The notes below the pieces were generated by a model, which was not told where the DNA came from, searched no databases, and worked only from the letters and a program-made list of their open reading frames with translations. From positions 17,961,001 to 18,025,000 of the forward strand of contig OY756961.1 in the NCBI GenBank assembly GCA_963580455.1: a DNA stretch of 64,000 nt. Reading direction: 5' to 3'. This DNA is from Euonymus europaeus. Its lineage: Eukaryota; Streptophyta; Magnoliopsida; Celastrales; Celastraceae. This document shows, in pieces, positions 11,905 through 23,097 of the stretch. Numbering within the stretch: the first letter of the stretch is position 1; the number at the start of each line of letters is the position of its first letter. The position numbers and the translations under genes are program-made.

Positions 11905-12450
11905 TTAGGGGTCAACAACCAAATTGGGAACATCCAAACTGGTCATTGGTAGACCGGTAAGAGCAGCAACGTCACGAAAATTAATAGACATGGATCCACA
12001 ACAAAAAAGAAATGAATTTTAGGATCGGGACCAGAAGCAACATATGTCAATCAAAAGATTTTGCTCAAAAGGAAGCTCAACTCTAGAATGAGTAATCAAA
12101 CGATCGATGATGACCATGGCCGAGAGGTCAGAAAAGGTGGGGACTAGAGGATCAATCCATTCTCCCCAGTTATCTGCAGGTTTTGACTTGGTGCGAGGCT
12201 TCACAATAGGTACCACAAAATGATAGTGTAAATGATGTTCTTGTATATTTTCGTAGGCCAAAGTTGTAATGGGGTCAGCATTGGATAAAGTGGATGGTAT
12301 GAAGCCTTTAGCAGAGGAGGAGTGAGACATGGTTGTGACTAATTTGATGAGGTATTGGAAACTACTGTTATCTATGAGGAATAATTCTGTAGGAGGAAGG
12401 AGAAGTGGCGAGAGAGTTTTAGAAGGGGTTAAGTCCTTGGGAAGTGTCAA
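11905..12450 (-). pseudogene. Plant mobile domain (PMD)-type ORF, one nonsense codon
   Basis: On the minus strand an ORF of about 180 codons starts MTLPKDLTPSK. It contains WGEWIDPLVPTFSDLSAMVI, THSRVELPFEQNLLIDI and CCFWSRS, then a TAA, then GSMSINFRDVAALTGLP in the same frame. The series W-x2-W, the FW pair, and a final DVAALTGLP match the plant mobile domain, found in transposon proteins and in the MAIL1/MAIN family. The stop at about 12019 and a second at 11905 end the reading. The domain's biochemical role is not established. Its antisense position beside a Tat pol scrap fits the antisense additional ORFs described for some Tat elements such as Grande, but a DNA-transposon origin is equally possible. 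Confidence 0.6.
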
Positions 12451-13249
12451 GAAGGTAGGGTAATGTTTTTACTACAGAAGTAATTACAGGTAGTTAGAAA
12501 TTCAAATACAGCAATTCAGGTTAATCTCTAACCTGATTGGCATGTGGGCATTAGATGGGCTTACTTTTTGTTTGTTATTAAGGGAAATAAGATTTGGTTT
12601 TAAGGATTGCCTAGAATTCGGGATATGGAACTTATCTTAGCTATTTTTGTGGGAATACTATTTCGGTTGAATTGATTCACCATGAAGCACGAAGGGTCAT
12701 TTCTTCAAGATCATGGCATTGAGGGAGCACAGTGCAGCCATCATCACGATAGTTGGAGAGAATGGAGCATGTTTGAGATTTTGGATGATTGTAGTCACGA
12801 CAGACGTGGCAGTTAATTTTAGAATTCTTGACATATATTATGGCAAAAAAGAGGAAACAAAGACAACCAATTCACACAAATTCAGCCCAATGGCATAAAC
12901 CTATCTTTTCAATATTTCTAGCTTTCTAGCTTTCAAGCAGCTTTCTAGCTTTCAAGCATCTTGCACTAATAATTGTTTCTAGTGCAATTACTAGTGAAGC
13001 GCTTTCTAGTGGATCTAGAGTTTCTTGAAGATTTATTGTGAGATTATGAGTGAACCCTTTTTTCATAAAATTGTTGACTAGAAGTCCAATTATTAGTGCA
13101 TCTACATTACATATTTCAATACTTTGAGGCTAACTGCAAGTCTTTGGCACACCTACAAACTCCATCTCATAACTGAGGGGCAAGATTGAACTTTTTGGCA
13201 AATTATAGCCAAATAGAAGCAACAACAAGTACAAAAGAGAGAATATGAA
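12451..13249. other. Non-coding; possible LTR end and PBS-like site
   Basis: No coding signal. Two near-identical direct repeats of TTTCTAGCTTTCAAGCA-type sequence lie at about 12920-12960. TTTGGCACACCTA at about 13142 resembles the TTTGGCACGCC sequence that often follows the 5' LTR of Tat elements. This could be the end of a Tat LTR followed by a gag leader, but no matching LTR copy is present. Confidence 0.3.
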
Positions 13250-13573
13250 GTGATGAGAGAATTGGGGACAAAAGAACTCCCTGCAGATGAAAGCCTAGAA
13301 AATGCAGGAGAAAGATCTAAAGAAGATGCAAGAGTATCCAGTGTAGAGAGAGAAGATGTTGTCATTACATCTGAAAGGGTGGTAGAAAATGAAAGAAGAG
13401 GAGAAGTCATATCAAAATACAGTGAAGTTGATTTTGTGGGATTGTGTGAAAGAATAGAAGTACAAGATAGAGAAAATAGTGTGATGAAAGAATTGGGGAC
13501 ATACAAGGCCCCTGTAGCAGGAGGGAAAGAAAATGTAGGAGTTGATTCAATCGTTTCCTATAGACTCCTTTAA
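13250..13573 (+). other. Unrecognised ORF, 107 codons, strongly charged
   Basis: Open frame rich in Glu, Arg and Val (DVVITSERVVENERRGEV, GENVGVDSIV). MRELGTKELPADE and the later VMKELGTYKAPVAG form a weak internal repeat about 80 codons apart. It follows a PBS-like site, so it may be a degenerate gag leader of a Tat-like element. No family motif was recognised. Confidence 0.3.
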
Positions 13574-13602
13574 TTGTTCAAGGTTGCCCAAATAGTTCAT
13601 GC

Positions 13603-13933
13603 TTGGGCCAACGCGAAGACTGCAATGTCCAACGAAAATGCCGATACACAATTGAAGATAGAGGAATTGGAGCTCAATTAGAAACCACACAAGCCAAATT
13701 GGTTGATTTAGAGATACTACTTGCTCAAGCATTTCCAAATGTTAAAGAGAAGGAAAAAAGAGAGCGAGGATTTACTGAACAAACATCAGGTCACCTTAAA
13801 GCTGAGTAAGGATAGACTTTATGTTTGCACATTTGCCAAGGCTCGATGTAATAAACTGACAGAGGATCTTGAATATGTAGAAGCACGCATTAAAGAGCTT
13901 GAGATACAAAATACTCATCTAGCTGAGCAATAG
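13603..13933 (+). pseudogene. Coiled-coil protein fragment with one frameshift
   Basis: Two overlapping frames (13603-13809 and 13721-13933) give a continuous heptad-like protein if a frameshift near 13740 is allowed: QLETTQAKLVDLEILLAQ, then KRRKKESEDLLNKHQVTLKL, then LEYVEARIKELEIQNTHLAEQ. The spacing of Leu and Ile suggests a coiled coil. Such regions occur in transposon-borne proteins with PMD or Ulp1-like domains, but no catalytic domain is attached. It is neither a clear host gene nor a complete element gene. Confidence 0.4.
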
Positions 13934-14640
13934 ACACAGCTACGAATATAAAAAATCATGCAGCAAGATGTATCTTCTCATCCAAAATAGCAAGTTATTG
14001 ATGTCCAAAGATCAATGGTGACAATACTAAAAACAAAACCAAAGAAATGAGTCGTTGATCCAAACTTCATGTACCCTGGTCAAAAGAAGAAGGTAGAATC
14101 ATCTAAGCAAACAGTAGATAAAGTCACCACACATGAAGTAGCTGGCACAATGAAGCAGCCATTCGAAAAAAGAGCCATCTTTCTTCAAAGTGGATCACGT
14201 TAAACTATCTTGCTGCACCAGTGATGAAGACATTGGAGGCAATGGAACAAAAATTATCCACATTGTAAGTATAGTGAAACATTGTCCATTGTTATTGTTT
14301 CACAACTTGATGATATTGTTATAACTCTTAATTTCATTGCATTGGCCCATAGAGATTCCATTTATAATGCATCGGGCTACCAAAATGTTGTGTTGTTATT
14401 GACGTTTATGAAATCCTCGAAGACTTGATGATAACAAACACTGTGAGCTACCAACTTCTAGTTATAATAGTTCATATAGATGTATAACATAAGATGACTC
14501 CACCACAGTATTACTAATAGCTTTTGTTTCAAAAACCTATGTAGATCATTAAAGCGCACGGGCATGTTCTACACACTGTGGCATACAACGATGCTCAAAG
14601 AAGATACAAGATTCATTCCTAATTTTTGATTCTACATGCT
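13934..14640. other. Possible decayed coding scraps, otherwise unassigned
   Basis: Around 14050-14210 the plus strand reads VVDPNFMYPGQKKKVESSKQ and then QPFEKRAIFLQSGSR, which looks like former protein sequence of the low-complexity linker type found in PMD/Ulp1-like transposon proteins. The rest has no open frame of note. Confidence 0.25.
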
Positions 14641-15090
14641 GGGTTAGTGTATTATTATTTGCATATATAACTATAGTTTTATGTATTCCAATTTTTTACT
14701 CTATTATTCAGTCATTAAAGTTTCATTTAATCTGATAACTTTATACTATTATTTTTCATACGTTGTTACTGTTTCTTGTTAGTGTTACTATTTCATATAA
14801 TATTCCTATTTAATGTAGTGTTACTGTTTCAGTTTGGTAACTATTTAGTTCTATTTCATGTGGTGTTACTATTTCTTGTTAGTGTTATTGTTTCATGTAA
14901 ACTCATTTAGTTAGTGATCCCGTTTTTGTTATCGGTGCTGTTTGGTATGTTATTACTATTTCATTTACCGTAATTGCTTACATTAATGCTATTGTTACAC
15001 TCTATTATAGTTCTGATAATGAGTTACTATTTCAATTGTAATGTTTCTGTTAGTATAGATTTTTCTTTCATGTAATAATTGTTTCACTCT
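14641..15090. repeat. Degenerate TTACTGTTTCA-like repeat block, left part
   Basis: Irregularly spaced copies of a 10-12 nt word (TTACTGTTTC, TTACTATTTCA, TTATTGTTTCA) recur roughly every 30-60 bases in AT-rich sequence. The same word fills 24420-25560, on the other side of the Tekay-like element. The two blocks were probably one region before that element inserted. Confidence 0.55.
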
Positions 15091-15813
15091 GTGGTTCTCG
15101 GTCAGGCCTACTTTGGGAATGTTACCATCAAAATGACACTTATATAGAAACTCAAAATTGGGTTTAAACATTCCACGTGCCAAAGTTTGGCCTCTGATGT
15201 TCATTTGAATGTCCAGAACGTCATTTTCAATAACTAAATCAATAATAAACAACTCCATAACTGCCCATAACTGTTCCAATACTCACATGTTTCTTGTCAA
15301 AAGGAATGGTCATGGCAAACATAACTTGGCCTGCCATAATCAGGCTTTACGAATATATGCACACTCTTTTTTGGAATTGGATGGAACATGAACAACACAA
15401 TAACAGACCATAACTGCCCTAATTACACACAATATGCTCACTCTTCTTGGAAATGGATAGGTCGTAAATGACTCTATAAACATATTTAAATAGAGATTTT
15501 GGTGGAGAATCTAGGGGTTGTGGGGTGTGTCAAAATTATTTATGTTTGTTGCTCTCCATAGGTGTGACCTTTTCTTTAGATTTGTCGAGTTTTATAATAG
15601 CGGGAGTCTATGAAAGATACAGTCATTGGCAGTCGAGCATCGCATCAAAACTACTTTCGATGCATTTAAACTATGTATCTTGATTGACATGGGAGTAGCT
15701 AACAATAGGACCAGTTGCGTGAATTAGGGTTAAAATCTATGGTTGTGAATCACATTGGTGACCCAGGAAGGTGCGGGTAGCATCACATGACTTACCCAAA
15801 ATGGGACGTCACA
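15091..15813. other. Unassigned, ending in an LTR U5 remnant
   Basis: No coding signal. Two imperfect copies of a roughly 150-bp unit containing 'ccataactgccc' and 'ttggaattggatgg' lie between 15245 and 15460. The final bases (GGGACGTCACA to 15813) have the form of a Tekay LTR end and sit directly before a primer-binding site. The rest of the 5' LTR cannot be aligned with the 3' LTR at 20345, so the 5' LTR seems largely lost or replaced. Confidence 0.35.
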
Positions 15814-15816
15814 ATT

Positions 15817-15828
15817 TGGTATCAAAGC
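15817..15828 (+). other. Primer-binding site of the Tekay-like element
   Basis: TGGTATCAAAGC follows the CA end of the LTR remnant by three bases and matches the initiator-Met tRNA complement (TGGTATCAGAGC) with one change. This is the usual primer of plant Ty3/gypsy chromoviruses. Confidence 0.8.
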
Positions 15829-15983
15829 GAGATTAGATTAAAGATTTGTGTATGGGTCTGAGATGTTAGTGGGGTGTGTTAGTGAGTCTCCAAGCCATGC
15901 AACAAGCTGTACTGATCTGGTACGTTTTCTCTCCCTTGTAAATCCACATTTAAGTTATTTGTTGAAAGTATTATCTATCTATC

Positions 15984-16912
15984 ATGCAGATGAATACTCA
16001 TAGGACTATTAGGGGTTGGAGATGAGGTGGAAGCATTACAAAAACTGGGTAGAGGAGGACCAATCCTCCTATGTTCTTCGGAGATGGAGAGAGGACCAAA
16101 GCTGAGGAGTGGCTTAAGCAAATGAATGATCGATTGGAGACATTAGAAATACATGATAACATGAGGGTGAGACTAGTCTATTTCTATCTTAGTGGATCAA
16201 CTCATGAGTGGTGGAATGCACTTGATGAGAAGAAGAATGACCTCATATGGTCATCATTTGAGGACTTGTTTATGCCAAAATTTATTCCTAGGACATTCCA
16301 GATTGAGAGGGCTAAGAAGTTCTTGGAGTTGAGGCAAACTCGGGAGATGACAGTAGCACAGTATACGAAATAGTTCGAGATGCTTTATCGATTTGGGAAA
16401 CAGTTTGCTCCATTTGATGAGAGCAAGGCAATGAGGTATAGAGATGCATTACTTTCGAGCCTTAGTATGATGGTGATGGCTAGTAGGGTGAAGCCTTATG
16501 ATGAGATGGTAGTGGTGGCGCTAGAGTTTGAGTATGGTGAGAGGGATGAGGCTTAGAGGAGTCTACTAACTTCCGAGGTAATAGTGGTGGTGGTGGAAGT
16601 AGTAACAAGAGGCAGATGATCGATTGCTACCAACAGAGAAGGAACCAGAGTAGGAGTTAGAGGCCATAAAAGGGCAAGTTAACTTGCTTCATGTGTGGAA
16701 AGCATGGTCACAAACAGGACCAGTGCAGAGTTGCGGGATACAAGTGCTTTGGGTGTGGCAAGTTGGGCTACGAGAAGAGTGAGTGTCCCAGGAGAGCACA
16801 ACATTCGAAGACATCAGGGCTACCGGCCCCAGCACTGACACCAACTCTCCCAGCAAATGTTCCAACAAAGGGAAGGGAGTGTGGTGGCTCTAGGCAGCAA
16901 CAGCGGAAGTAG
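15984..16912 (+). pseudogene. Tekay-like gag, broken
   Basis: A frame from ATG 15984 reaches FFGDGERTKAEEWLKQMND, LVYFYLSGSTHEWWNAL, FEDLFMPKFIP and KKFLELRQTREMTVAQY, the classic chromovirus gag. Stops occur at two points before 16071, at 16371-16373 and near 16554. A frameshift then brings in the nucleocapsid part with two CCHC knuckles. The first, CFMCGKHGHKQDQC, is intact. The second reads CFGCGKLGYEKSEC, with tyrosine at the zinc-binding histidine. Gag would form the virus-like particle and bind the genomic RNA. The start codon is a guess, because the early stops obscure the true beginning. Confidence 0.85.
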
Positions 16913-16945
16913 ACAACTCGTACTCAGACGAGGGCATCGTTTACT

Positions 16946-17335
16946 TTGGGACACCAAGAGGCACTAGAGAACCTGAATTTTATTGGAGATACATTTGTAA
17001 TTTCAAATTTTTGGGCAAAAGTGTTGTTTGATTCTGGGGTTACAACATCATTCATCACTAGTTCATTGGCACATTCACTTGGGTTAGAGATTTCATCGAT
17101 AAGGCGCATGTTTATGATGACTTCACCGATGGGTTATTTTACTTATTTAGAATGGATAGCCTTGGGTTGTGAGTGTCGGTTCGGAGAAGTGACTTTGAAG
17201 GTTGACTTCTATGTGATGCACTTCAAGGATTTCGATGCAATCCTTGGAGTTTATTGGTTGACAAAGTACCATGGGTTGTTAGACTTTTAGGAGAGGATAT
17301 CATACTTAGAGTACCCGATAAAAGGGTGATACAAT
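16946..17335 (+). pseudogene. Tekay-like aspartic protease
   Basis: Reads AKVLFDSGVTTSFI, with the DSG active-site triplet, then LGCECRFGEVTLKVDFYVM and FDAILGVYWLTKYHGLLDF. A stop follows at 17288-17290. The usual family wording after the active site is ATHSFI; here alanine is valine. It shares a frame with the zinc knuckles upstream. The enzyme would cut the Gag-Pol polyprotein. The catalytic triplet is kept, but the surrounding frame is broken. Confidence 0.85.
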
Positions 17336-17369
17336 TGAAGGGATCAAAGGGATTCCTTGTCCATATTTC

Positions 17370-18190
17370 TTGGAAAATCATTCATGCCCAATTTGTGGAA
17401 TGGCGTGTTTGGTGACTTTGGCACCTAAGGGTGATTTCACTACACCGATCCAAGTAGTGGAGGATTATATGGATGTATTTTCAGAGGAGTTATCAAGATT
17501 AACTCCAAAGAGGGAAATTGAGTTGCATCCAAACGTGAAACTGATTTCAATCCCTCCGTATTGGATGGCTCTAGCAGAGTTGAAGGAGTTGATGGCGCGG
17601 CTAGAAGAGTTGCAAGATTTGGGATTTATAAGGCTAAGTATGTTCCCATAGGGAGCACCGGTACTATTTGTGAAGAAGAAAGATGGGTTGTTACAGATAT
17701 GTATCGACTATTGACAGTTGAATAAGGCTACAATGAAGAATTAGTATCCTTTGCCAAGAATTAACGATTTGTTTGATCAATTGAGAGGTGCTAGGCATTT
17801 CTCAAAAATCGACTTGAGGTTGGGGTATCATCAGTTGAGAATAGAGGATGAGGACATGCAGAAGACAACGTTTAGATCTCAGTACAGGCATTATGAGTTC
17901 TTGGAGATGTCATTTGGGTTGTCTCATGCCTTAGCAGTATTCATAGATTTGATGCAACGTGTTTTTAGGTCATTTTTTGTGGTGTTCGTAGATGATATCT
18001 TTATTCATTCGGTGACAAAAAAGGAGTATGAAGTATATTTGAGTGTGATTCTGCAGATGCTACGAGAGAATTAGTTGTATGCCAAGCTGAGTAGGGGGAA
18101 TTCTGGGCCACGAAGGTAAAATTTTTAGGCCATGTTATGACAGAAGACGACATTGCAGTTGATTACTCAAAGGTTGAGTCAGTTCTAAAT
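17370..18190 (+). pseudogene. Tekay-like reverse transcriptase
   Basis: Motifs in order: VVEDYMDVFSEELSRL, PISIPPY-type ISIPPYWMA, LEELQDLGFIR, APVLFVKKKDG, CIDY-stop-[47 protein letters not shown], and the catalytic box [11 protein letters not shown] near 17990. The stretch before HPNVK is shorter than in the sister copy at 62536, which has [12 protein letters not shown]. Stops are at 17649-17651, 17712-17714 and 18072-18074, and frame is lost after 18074. The catalytic DD is present. Its sister element at the right edge of the window helps define the lineage. Confidence 0.88.
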
Positions 18191-18781
18191 TGGGTGAGAC
18201 CCAAGAATGTGATGAAGGTTTGAAGTTTTCTAGGGTTGGCAGGCTAGTACCGAAGGTTCATTCAGAACTTTTTGAGAGTGGTTGCACCCATGAAAAAGTT
18301 GACCAAGAATGGTACACTGTTTGTTTGGACAAACGAGTGTGAGGCGGCATTTGAGAAGTTGAAGAAGAGGTTGATAACAACTCCAGTGTTAGTAGTGCCG
18401 GAGAGAGATGTGGGTTACCATGTGTATTTTGATGCATCTAAAGTTAGACTAGGATGTGTGCTAATGCAATAAAAGAGGGTTGTGGAGTAAGACTCTAGGT
18501 TGTTGAAGACACATGAGAGAAATTATCCAATTCATGATGTGGAACTTGCAATAGTTGTGGTTTCTTTAAAGCAATGAAGATATTATCTCTATGGAGAACA
18601 ATTTGAGGTATTCTCAGACCACAAAAGCCTCAAGTGCCTATTCACCCAAAGGGAGTTAAACTTGCGATAGAGACGGTGGATGGAGTACTTGGAGGACTTT
18701 GACTTCAATTTGCAATACCATCTAGGTAAAGCAAATGTGGTGGCCGATGTGTTGTGTCGGAAGCACAAAGTGGCTACATAG
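18190..18781 (+). pseudogene. Tekay-like RNase H
   Basis: Reads [92 protein letters not shown] and [10 protein letters not shown]. The four acidic positions (D of FDAS, E of VELA, D of SDHK, D of VADV) are recognisable. Stops fall after VLMQ, in the KQ-RRYY region and before RRWMEY. It would remove RNA from the RNA-DNA hybrid. Frame 2 here continues into the start of integrase. Confidence 0.85.
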
Positions 18782-20310
18782 TTGATTAACGAATGGGAGA
18801 TTGTTGAGACAATCAATCAGCTTGGGATGGAATTGAGGGGTGAGGAGGAAAATATATACTTGGGTTGTATAACTTCGAGACCTCAAATGGTTCATAAGGT
18901 TATGGATGTGCAAAATGATGATCCGACATTTGATGTGATTGATGAGGGTTCGGGATGGGTCCGTGGGATTGACGGTGGAGTGAGGTATATGGGAAGGATG
19001 ATAGTTCCCTATGATGAGGAGCTACGACATGAGATCTTGAAAAAGGCTCACCATTCATGGTTTGCCATGCACCCGAGGAGTACAAAAAATACCAAGACTT
19101 GAAGAGAAACTTTTGGTGGAAAAGGATGAAGGCCGATATGGCTAGGTATGTGGCGAGGTTTCTGACTTGCCAACAAGTGAAGGGTGAACATCAAAAGCCG
19201 GCGGGGTTGCTGCAACCACTACTAGTAGAGCAGTGGAAGTGGGAGAGGATCACTATGGATTTTGTGATGGGACTTCCAATTACTCAAAAGAGATGTGACA
19301 CAGTGTGGGTAACTGCTGACTGATTGACCAGGTCGGCACATTTCCTACCTATGAACAAGACGGATTCGTTGGAATCCTTGAGTAACTATCATGTAAGGAT
19401 GATTGTGAAATTACATGGGGTGCCATTATCTATATTGCCAAACCGGGATCCACCATTTACAGGTGGATTTTGGACAAGTTTACAACAAGCTTTGGGTACA
19501 AAACTAAATTTTAGTACAGCTTACCATCCTCAAAGTGATGGGCAAAGCGCGAAGACCATTCAGATTCTGGAGGACATGCTTCGGGCATGTGTAGTAGATC
19601 ACGGGAAGAGTTGGGATCGATACATATGTTTGGTAGAGTTTGTGTATAACAACTCATTCCAAAGTAGTATCAGTATGGCTACTTTCTAGGCGTTATACGG
19701 AAGACCGTGCAGATCACCCTTGTGTTGGGCGAAGGCCGGGGAGAAGGTAGTTTCGAGACCAAATATGGTCAATCAAGCAAGGGAGAAAGTTGAAGAGATT
19801 AGGAGGCGATTACTCACCGCCCAGAGTCGTCAAAAGTCTTATGCGGACAGGTGGAAGTGACCATTGGAGTTTGTGGTGGGTAATAAAATATTTTTGAAAG
19901 TTAGTCCAAGATGAGGTATTCAATGATATAGCAAGCATGGAAAGTTGGCACCAAGATTTGTAGCGCCATTTGAGATTTTATAAATGGTGGGACCAGTGGC
20001 ATATCGGTTGACACTTCCACCAAAACTAGCAAAGGTTCATGATGTGTTCCATGTTTCTATGCTTCGGAAGCACGAACCGGATCCGTAGCATGTGTTATAT
20101 TGGACTACACTTGAGGTTGAGTAAGATGGGAGCTACACTCTTCAACGGGTGAGGATCTTGGACTGTAAGAACAAGGTCACTTGATCATATGTGATTCCTT
20201 TGGTCAAGGTGACGTGGATGTATCATAACATGGAAGAAGCAACTTGGCAGTTAGAGTCTCGAATGAGGGAGAAGTACTCAGCTTTTTTCAAAAATCCAGG
20301 TACATATCTA
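18782..20310 (+). pseudogene. Tekay-like integrase with chromodomain-like C-terminus
   Basis: The N-terminal zinc part reads MGRMIVPYDEELRHEILKKA and a frameshift near 19060 leads to KYQDLKRNFWWKRMKADMA. The Cys pair reads FLTCQQVK, so the first Cys (normally CLTCQQVK) is Phe. In the core the first D is present (ITMDFVMGLP). The second motif reads LPNRDPPF instead of SDRDPRF, and GQSAKTIQ replaces GQSERTIQ, so the second Asp and the Glu are changed. The C-terminal part (PLVKVTWMYHNMEEATWQLE) is the chromodomain-like tail typical of Tekay. In-frame stops occur at 19321, 19687, 19858 and 20182, among others. Inactive on three counts. Confidence 0.85.
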
Positions 20311-20331
20311 AATTTTGGGACGAAATTTCTT

Positions 20332-20344
20332 TAAGGGGGTAGGA
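20332..20344 (+). other. Polypurine tract of the Tekay-like element
   Basis: TAAGGGGGTAGGA lies immediately before the LTR start TGTGATGACC and 15-20 bases after the end of pol, the expected plus-strand primer position. Confidence 0.8.
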
Positions 20345-20878
20345 TGTGATGACCTAACCCAAATATGAACTTAGGAATGATTGGATCTTGGGAAAAAAAT
20401 ATGTGGTTTGGTGTTCATTTGGTGTATGGAAATGAAGAAACAAGGCTGGGTTGAATCTTTTTGGTGCTCCCAGTACAGTACTGCACGAAAATTGGACAAA
20501 AAAGTGGAGACAGGGGTGCCTAGGCGCAGTTTCCACAAACCTAGGCGCACTAGTTCTACACGCCTAGGCACAGTCCCCTAGGCACAAAAACTGCACACGC
20601 ACAGAACCGACTAGGACTGCGGTCCATCCGATTTAGGGACGCCAAGGCGTGCCCAGGAGTGCGCCTAGGAGCATGTCACAAATTTTGAGTTCTTAAGTGT
20701 TCAAAGAGTTTCAATTTTGTTATTTCTTGGTACAAATGAGTTTTAGAGAGAGAGAGGGAGAAGAAACTGGAGAGAGAAGAAATGATTTGGAGCAAATTCG
20801 TGCTACATTTGACCTATCTAAGGCTAGATTCAAGAAGTATTCCAAGGAAAATGTAAGTTTTTTGAGTTTTGGAGATTC

Positions 20879-22501
20879 TAAGGTGTAACGCCCCGTTCTC
20901 TGAGATTCCAATATTAGTCTACTAAATGGAACGCTACCCATAATAAAATAAAATAAATTCATCTCCCGTGATCACTAACAAGAAGTAATACCGCAATATT
21001 CACAATCTCCACATAAATAATAATAAACCGATAATATTCAAAATTACGAATCTGCACAAAAGCCCTTATTTCCATCCAACAACTAATAAAATAGGCAAAA
21101 TTTGATCATAATAATAATAATAATAAAACTATCCTTCTCTCCTCCCATTTATTCTTTAATTTAAAATTAAGCCAGAACTCCTGACACATGAGCATCTTTA
21201 TCACGGATCCGCAACACCAACATCAAGATCTACATCAGCATACTCTTCTGTGAATTCATTACCTGCGTCATGGAATTTAGTGAGCCAGGGCTCAACAAGC
21301 AATAATTGTGCATGCATGCACATGATTCTCAATTAAAAACTGTTGTCATTTAAATCATCTTTTCCAGTACTTGGGCCCTAACCTTCGTAGACCACTACAG
21401 AGTTTTCCATATTGTTTGTTCTACCAGAGAACTCCTTTCATTTAAAAATTCTCTTCTTTCACCTTTTCATATACCTCAATAGTCACATGCCAGTACACCC
21501 CCTCTGTAGTGATCATACCAGGTCCTTAAAACATTATTTCATCCATTTAGCCATTTAATATATGATGGAATGCATGACATGTCAGTAAATATCTCATTCA
21601 TCACCATAACAATATTTATCAGTCCAGCCGTCACAGTATACAATAAACACATAGCATGAATTTCACAATTAATTCACCATTACCCACATACCACACCACA
21701 ATAAAACGCATCACAGTAATTCCATAACGCAGTGAATTATTACTTACCGTTGCTAGCTTTCCCAAAACTCTCCTTTAAATAACGAGTGAATCGGTCCCTT
21801 CCTGAAATTCCAATACACCTAATTTAATTACAATTTATAATTAATTAAAACTTAATAATTTTATTTACCTGAACCGGGTCTGCCAAACCCATCCGGGTCG
21901 GCTTGACCCGGTTCTGCCTCTGCCCCCCCGTGCACACAGACCCGTATGGGTTTCACTTCCGGATCATCGCCGGAAATCGCATGGTGAAGGACATGGAAGT
22001 TAGGAAAGTGTAGACGACCACCCGGTGAGTCCATCACCGTCGTCCATTACCTGTTTCGAGTCGGAGTTGCTCGAATTTTGACTTCGAAGCCTCCGGTGTC
22101 GTGCGCTTACTTCCTCCCTTTGGCGGCTGGAAAATGACTGGTTCCGTCTGAAACACACACCACTAGCCTCTTGACACCGAGCTCGTCCTTCCCGTGCCCT
22201 CGCCTTTGCAAACGCTCTCCGTTGCCGGAATTCCGCTTCCCGTCGCCGCCTCCTCTTTCCTTGGCAATTAGGGTTTTGTTTTGTTTTCTTTGTTTTCGTA
22301 CCTTCCCCCTCCCCTTTTCTTTTCTTTTGTATTTATTTTTATTTCCTAATTTGCACCCTTCTATTTTACATTTCTGCCCTCACATTCCTCATGTATTACC
22401 CTAACTTCCCCGTATCCATCTACTAATTCTATTTATTTATTTATTAACTCTATTTGTTTATTTATTTGTGCCTACTTAAAATTTGGGAATATTACATAAG
22501 G
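20879..22501 (-). mobile_element. Solo LTR (20884-22496) with perfect TAAGG target duplication
   Basis: The insert starts TGTAACGCCCCG and ends AATATTACA (1613 bp), flanked by TAAGG at 20879-20883 and 22497-22501. Read on the minus strand it starts TGTAATATTCCC and ends CGGGGCGTTACA, the usual polarity of a Tekay-type LTR, and the 'gagcc...ggctcac' landmark also faces that way. The plus-strand pyrimidine-rich part (about 22170-22400) gives a spurious Pro/Leu/Phe-rich frame. No internal region is present. It is a different family from the LTR it entered and is younger than it. Confidence 0.85.
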
Positions 22502-23066
22502 TTTCCTTAGATTTTTGTTGATTCGTTGGGAGTTATGTTTTAGGGCTTAGATATGTTATTTCTAAGGTTATTATAGTTGTTTTACTAGTTTGAATCATTG
22601 GTTTAGGCTAGGTTTTGAATATGGAGAAGTTGGAGGATTTTGAGGAAAATCCTAGAGAGAGAAGGTAAGTTCTCTTGGTTAGTATTTTGATTTCATATTA
22701 TTATTGTTAATTAGTGTTATTAATATGATATTATGGGCTCAAAATGTTTGAATCAATAGGTGGGTGAAATAGAGACGAAACCCTAACTTTGGAAATTGCT
22801 ATTGTAAGTGGTGCTTAATCGAGATAAGGGAATTCTTGATTCAATTCTCTTTTGTATCGTTCATTTGTTCTTTAAATGCAGTTTATTTCCTCATTGGTCA
22901 TCATACTTTTTGTTATTGCCTTATTGTTTCTAAGAAAGAATGAGCCTAGGGTTTATTCTTGTTTCTCTTGAAAATGTAAATGGCATTAACCTATGTACAT
23001 GTTCAATCACTTATTGAGCATGATTAATCGTTCATACATCATGAGTAGCTATATATATAGGTTGAG

Positions 23067-23093
<27 letters not shown>
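23067..23093. repeat. (TA)n microsatellite
   Basis: An uninterrupted TA run of 27 bases at the place where all related LTRs here carry short TATATA tracts (about 1090, 3216, 60057, 61637). Confidence 0.85.

Positions 23094-23097
<4 letters not shown>

Noticed and set aside
15817..15828. A tRNA gene fragment (initiator Met)
   Set aside because: Only the 12-base primer complement is present, at the exact PBS position; no cloverleaf sequence surrounds it. The same holds for 39849-39861.
22171..22404. 77-codon Pro/Leu/Phe-rich frame with possible signal-like sequence
   Set aside because: It lies in the pyrimidine-rich part of the solo LTR, read against the LTR's orientation, and has no family motif.
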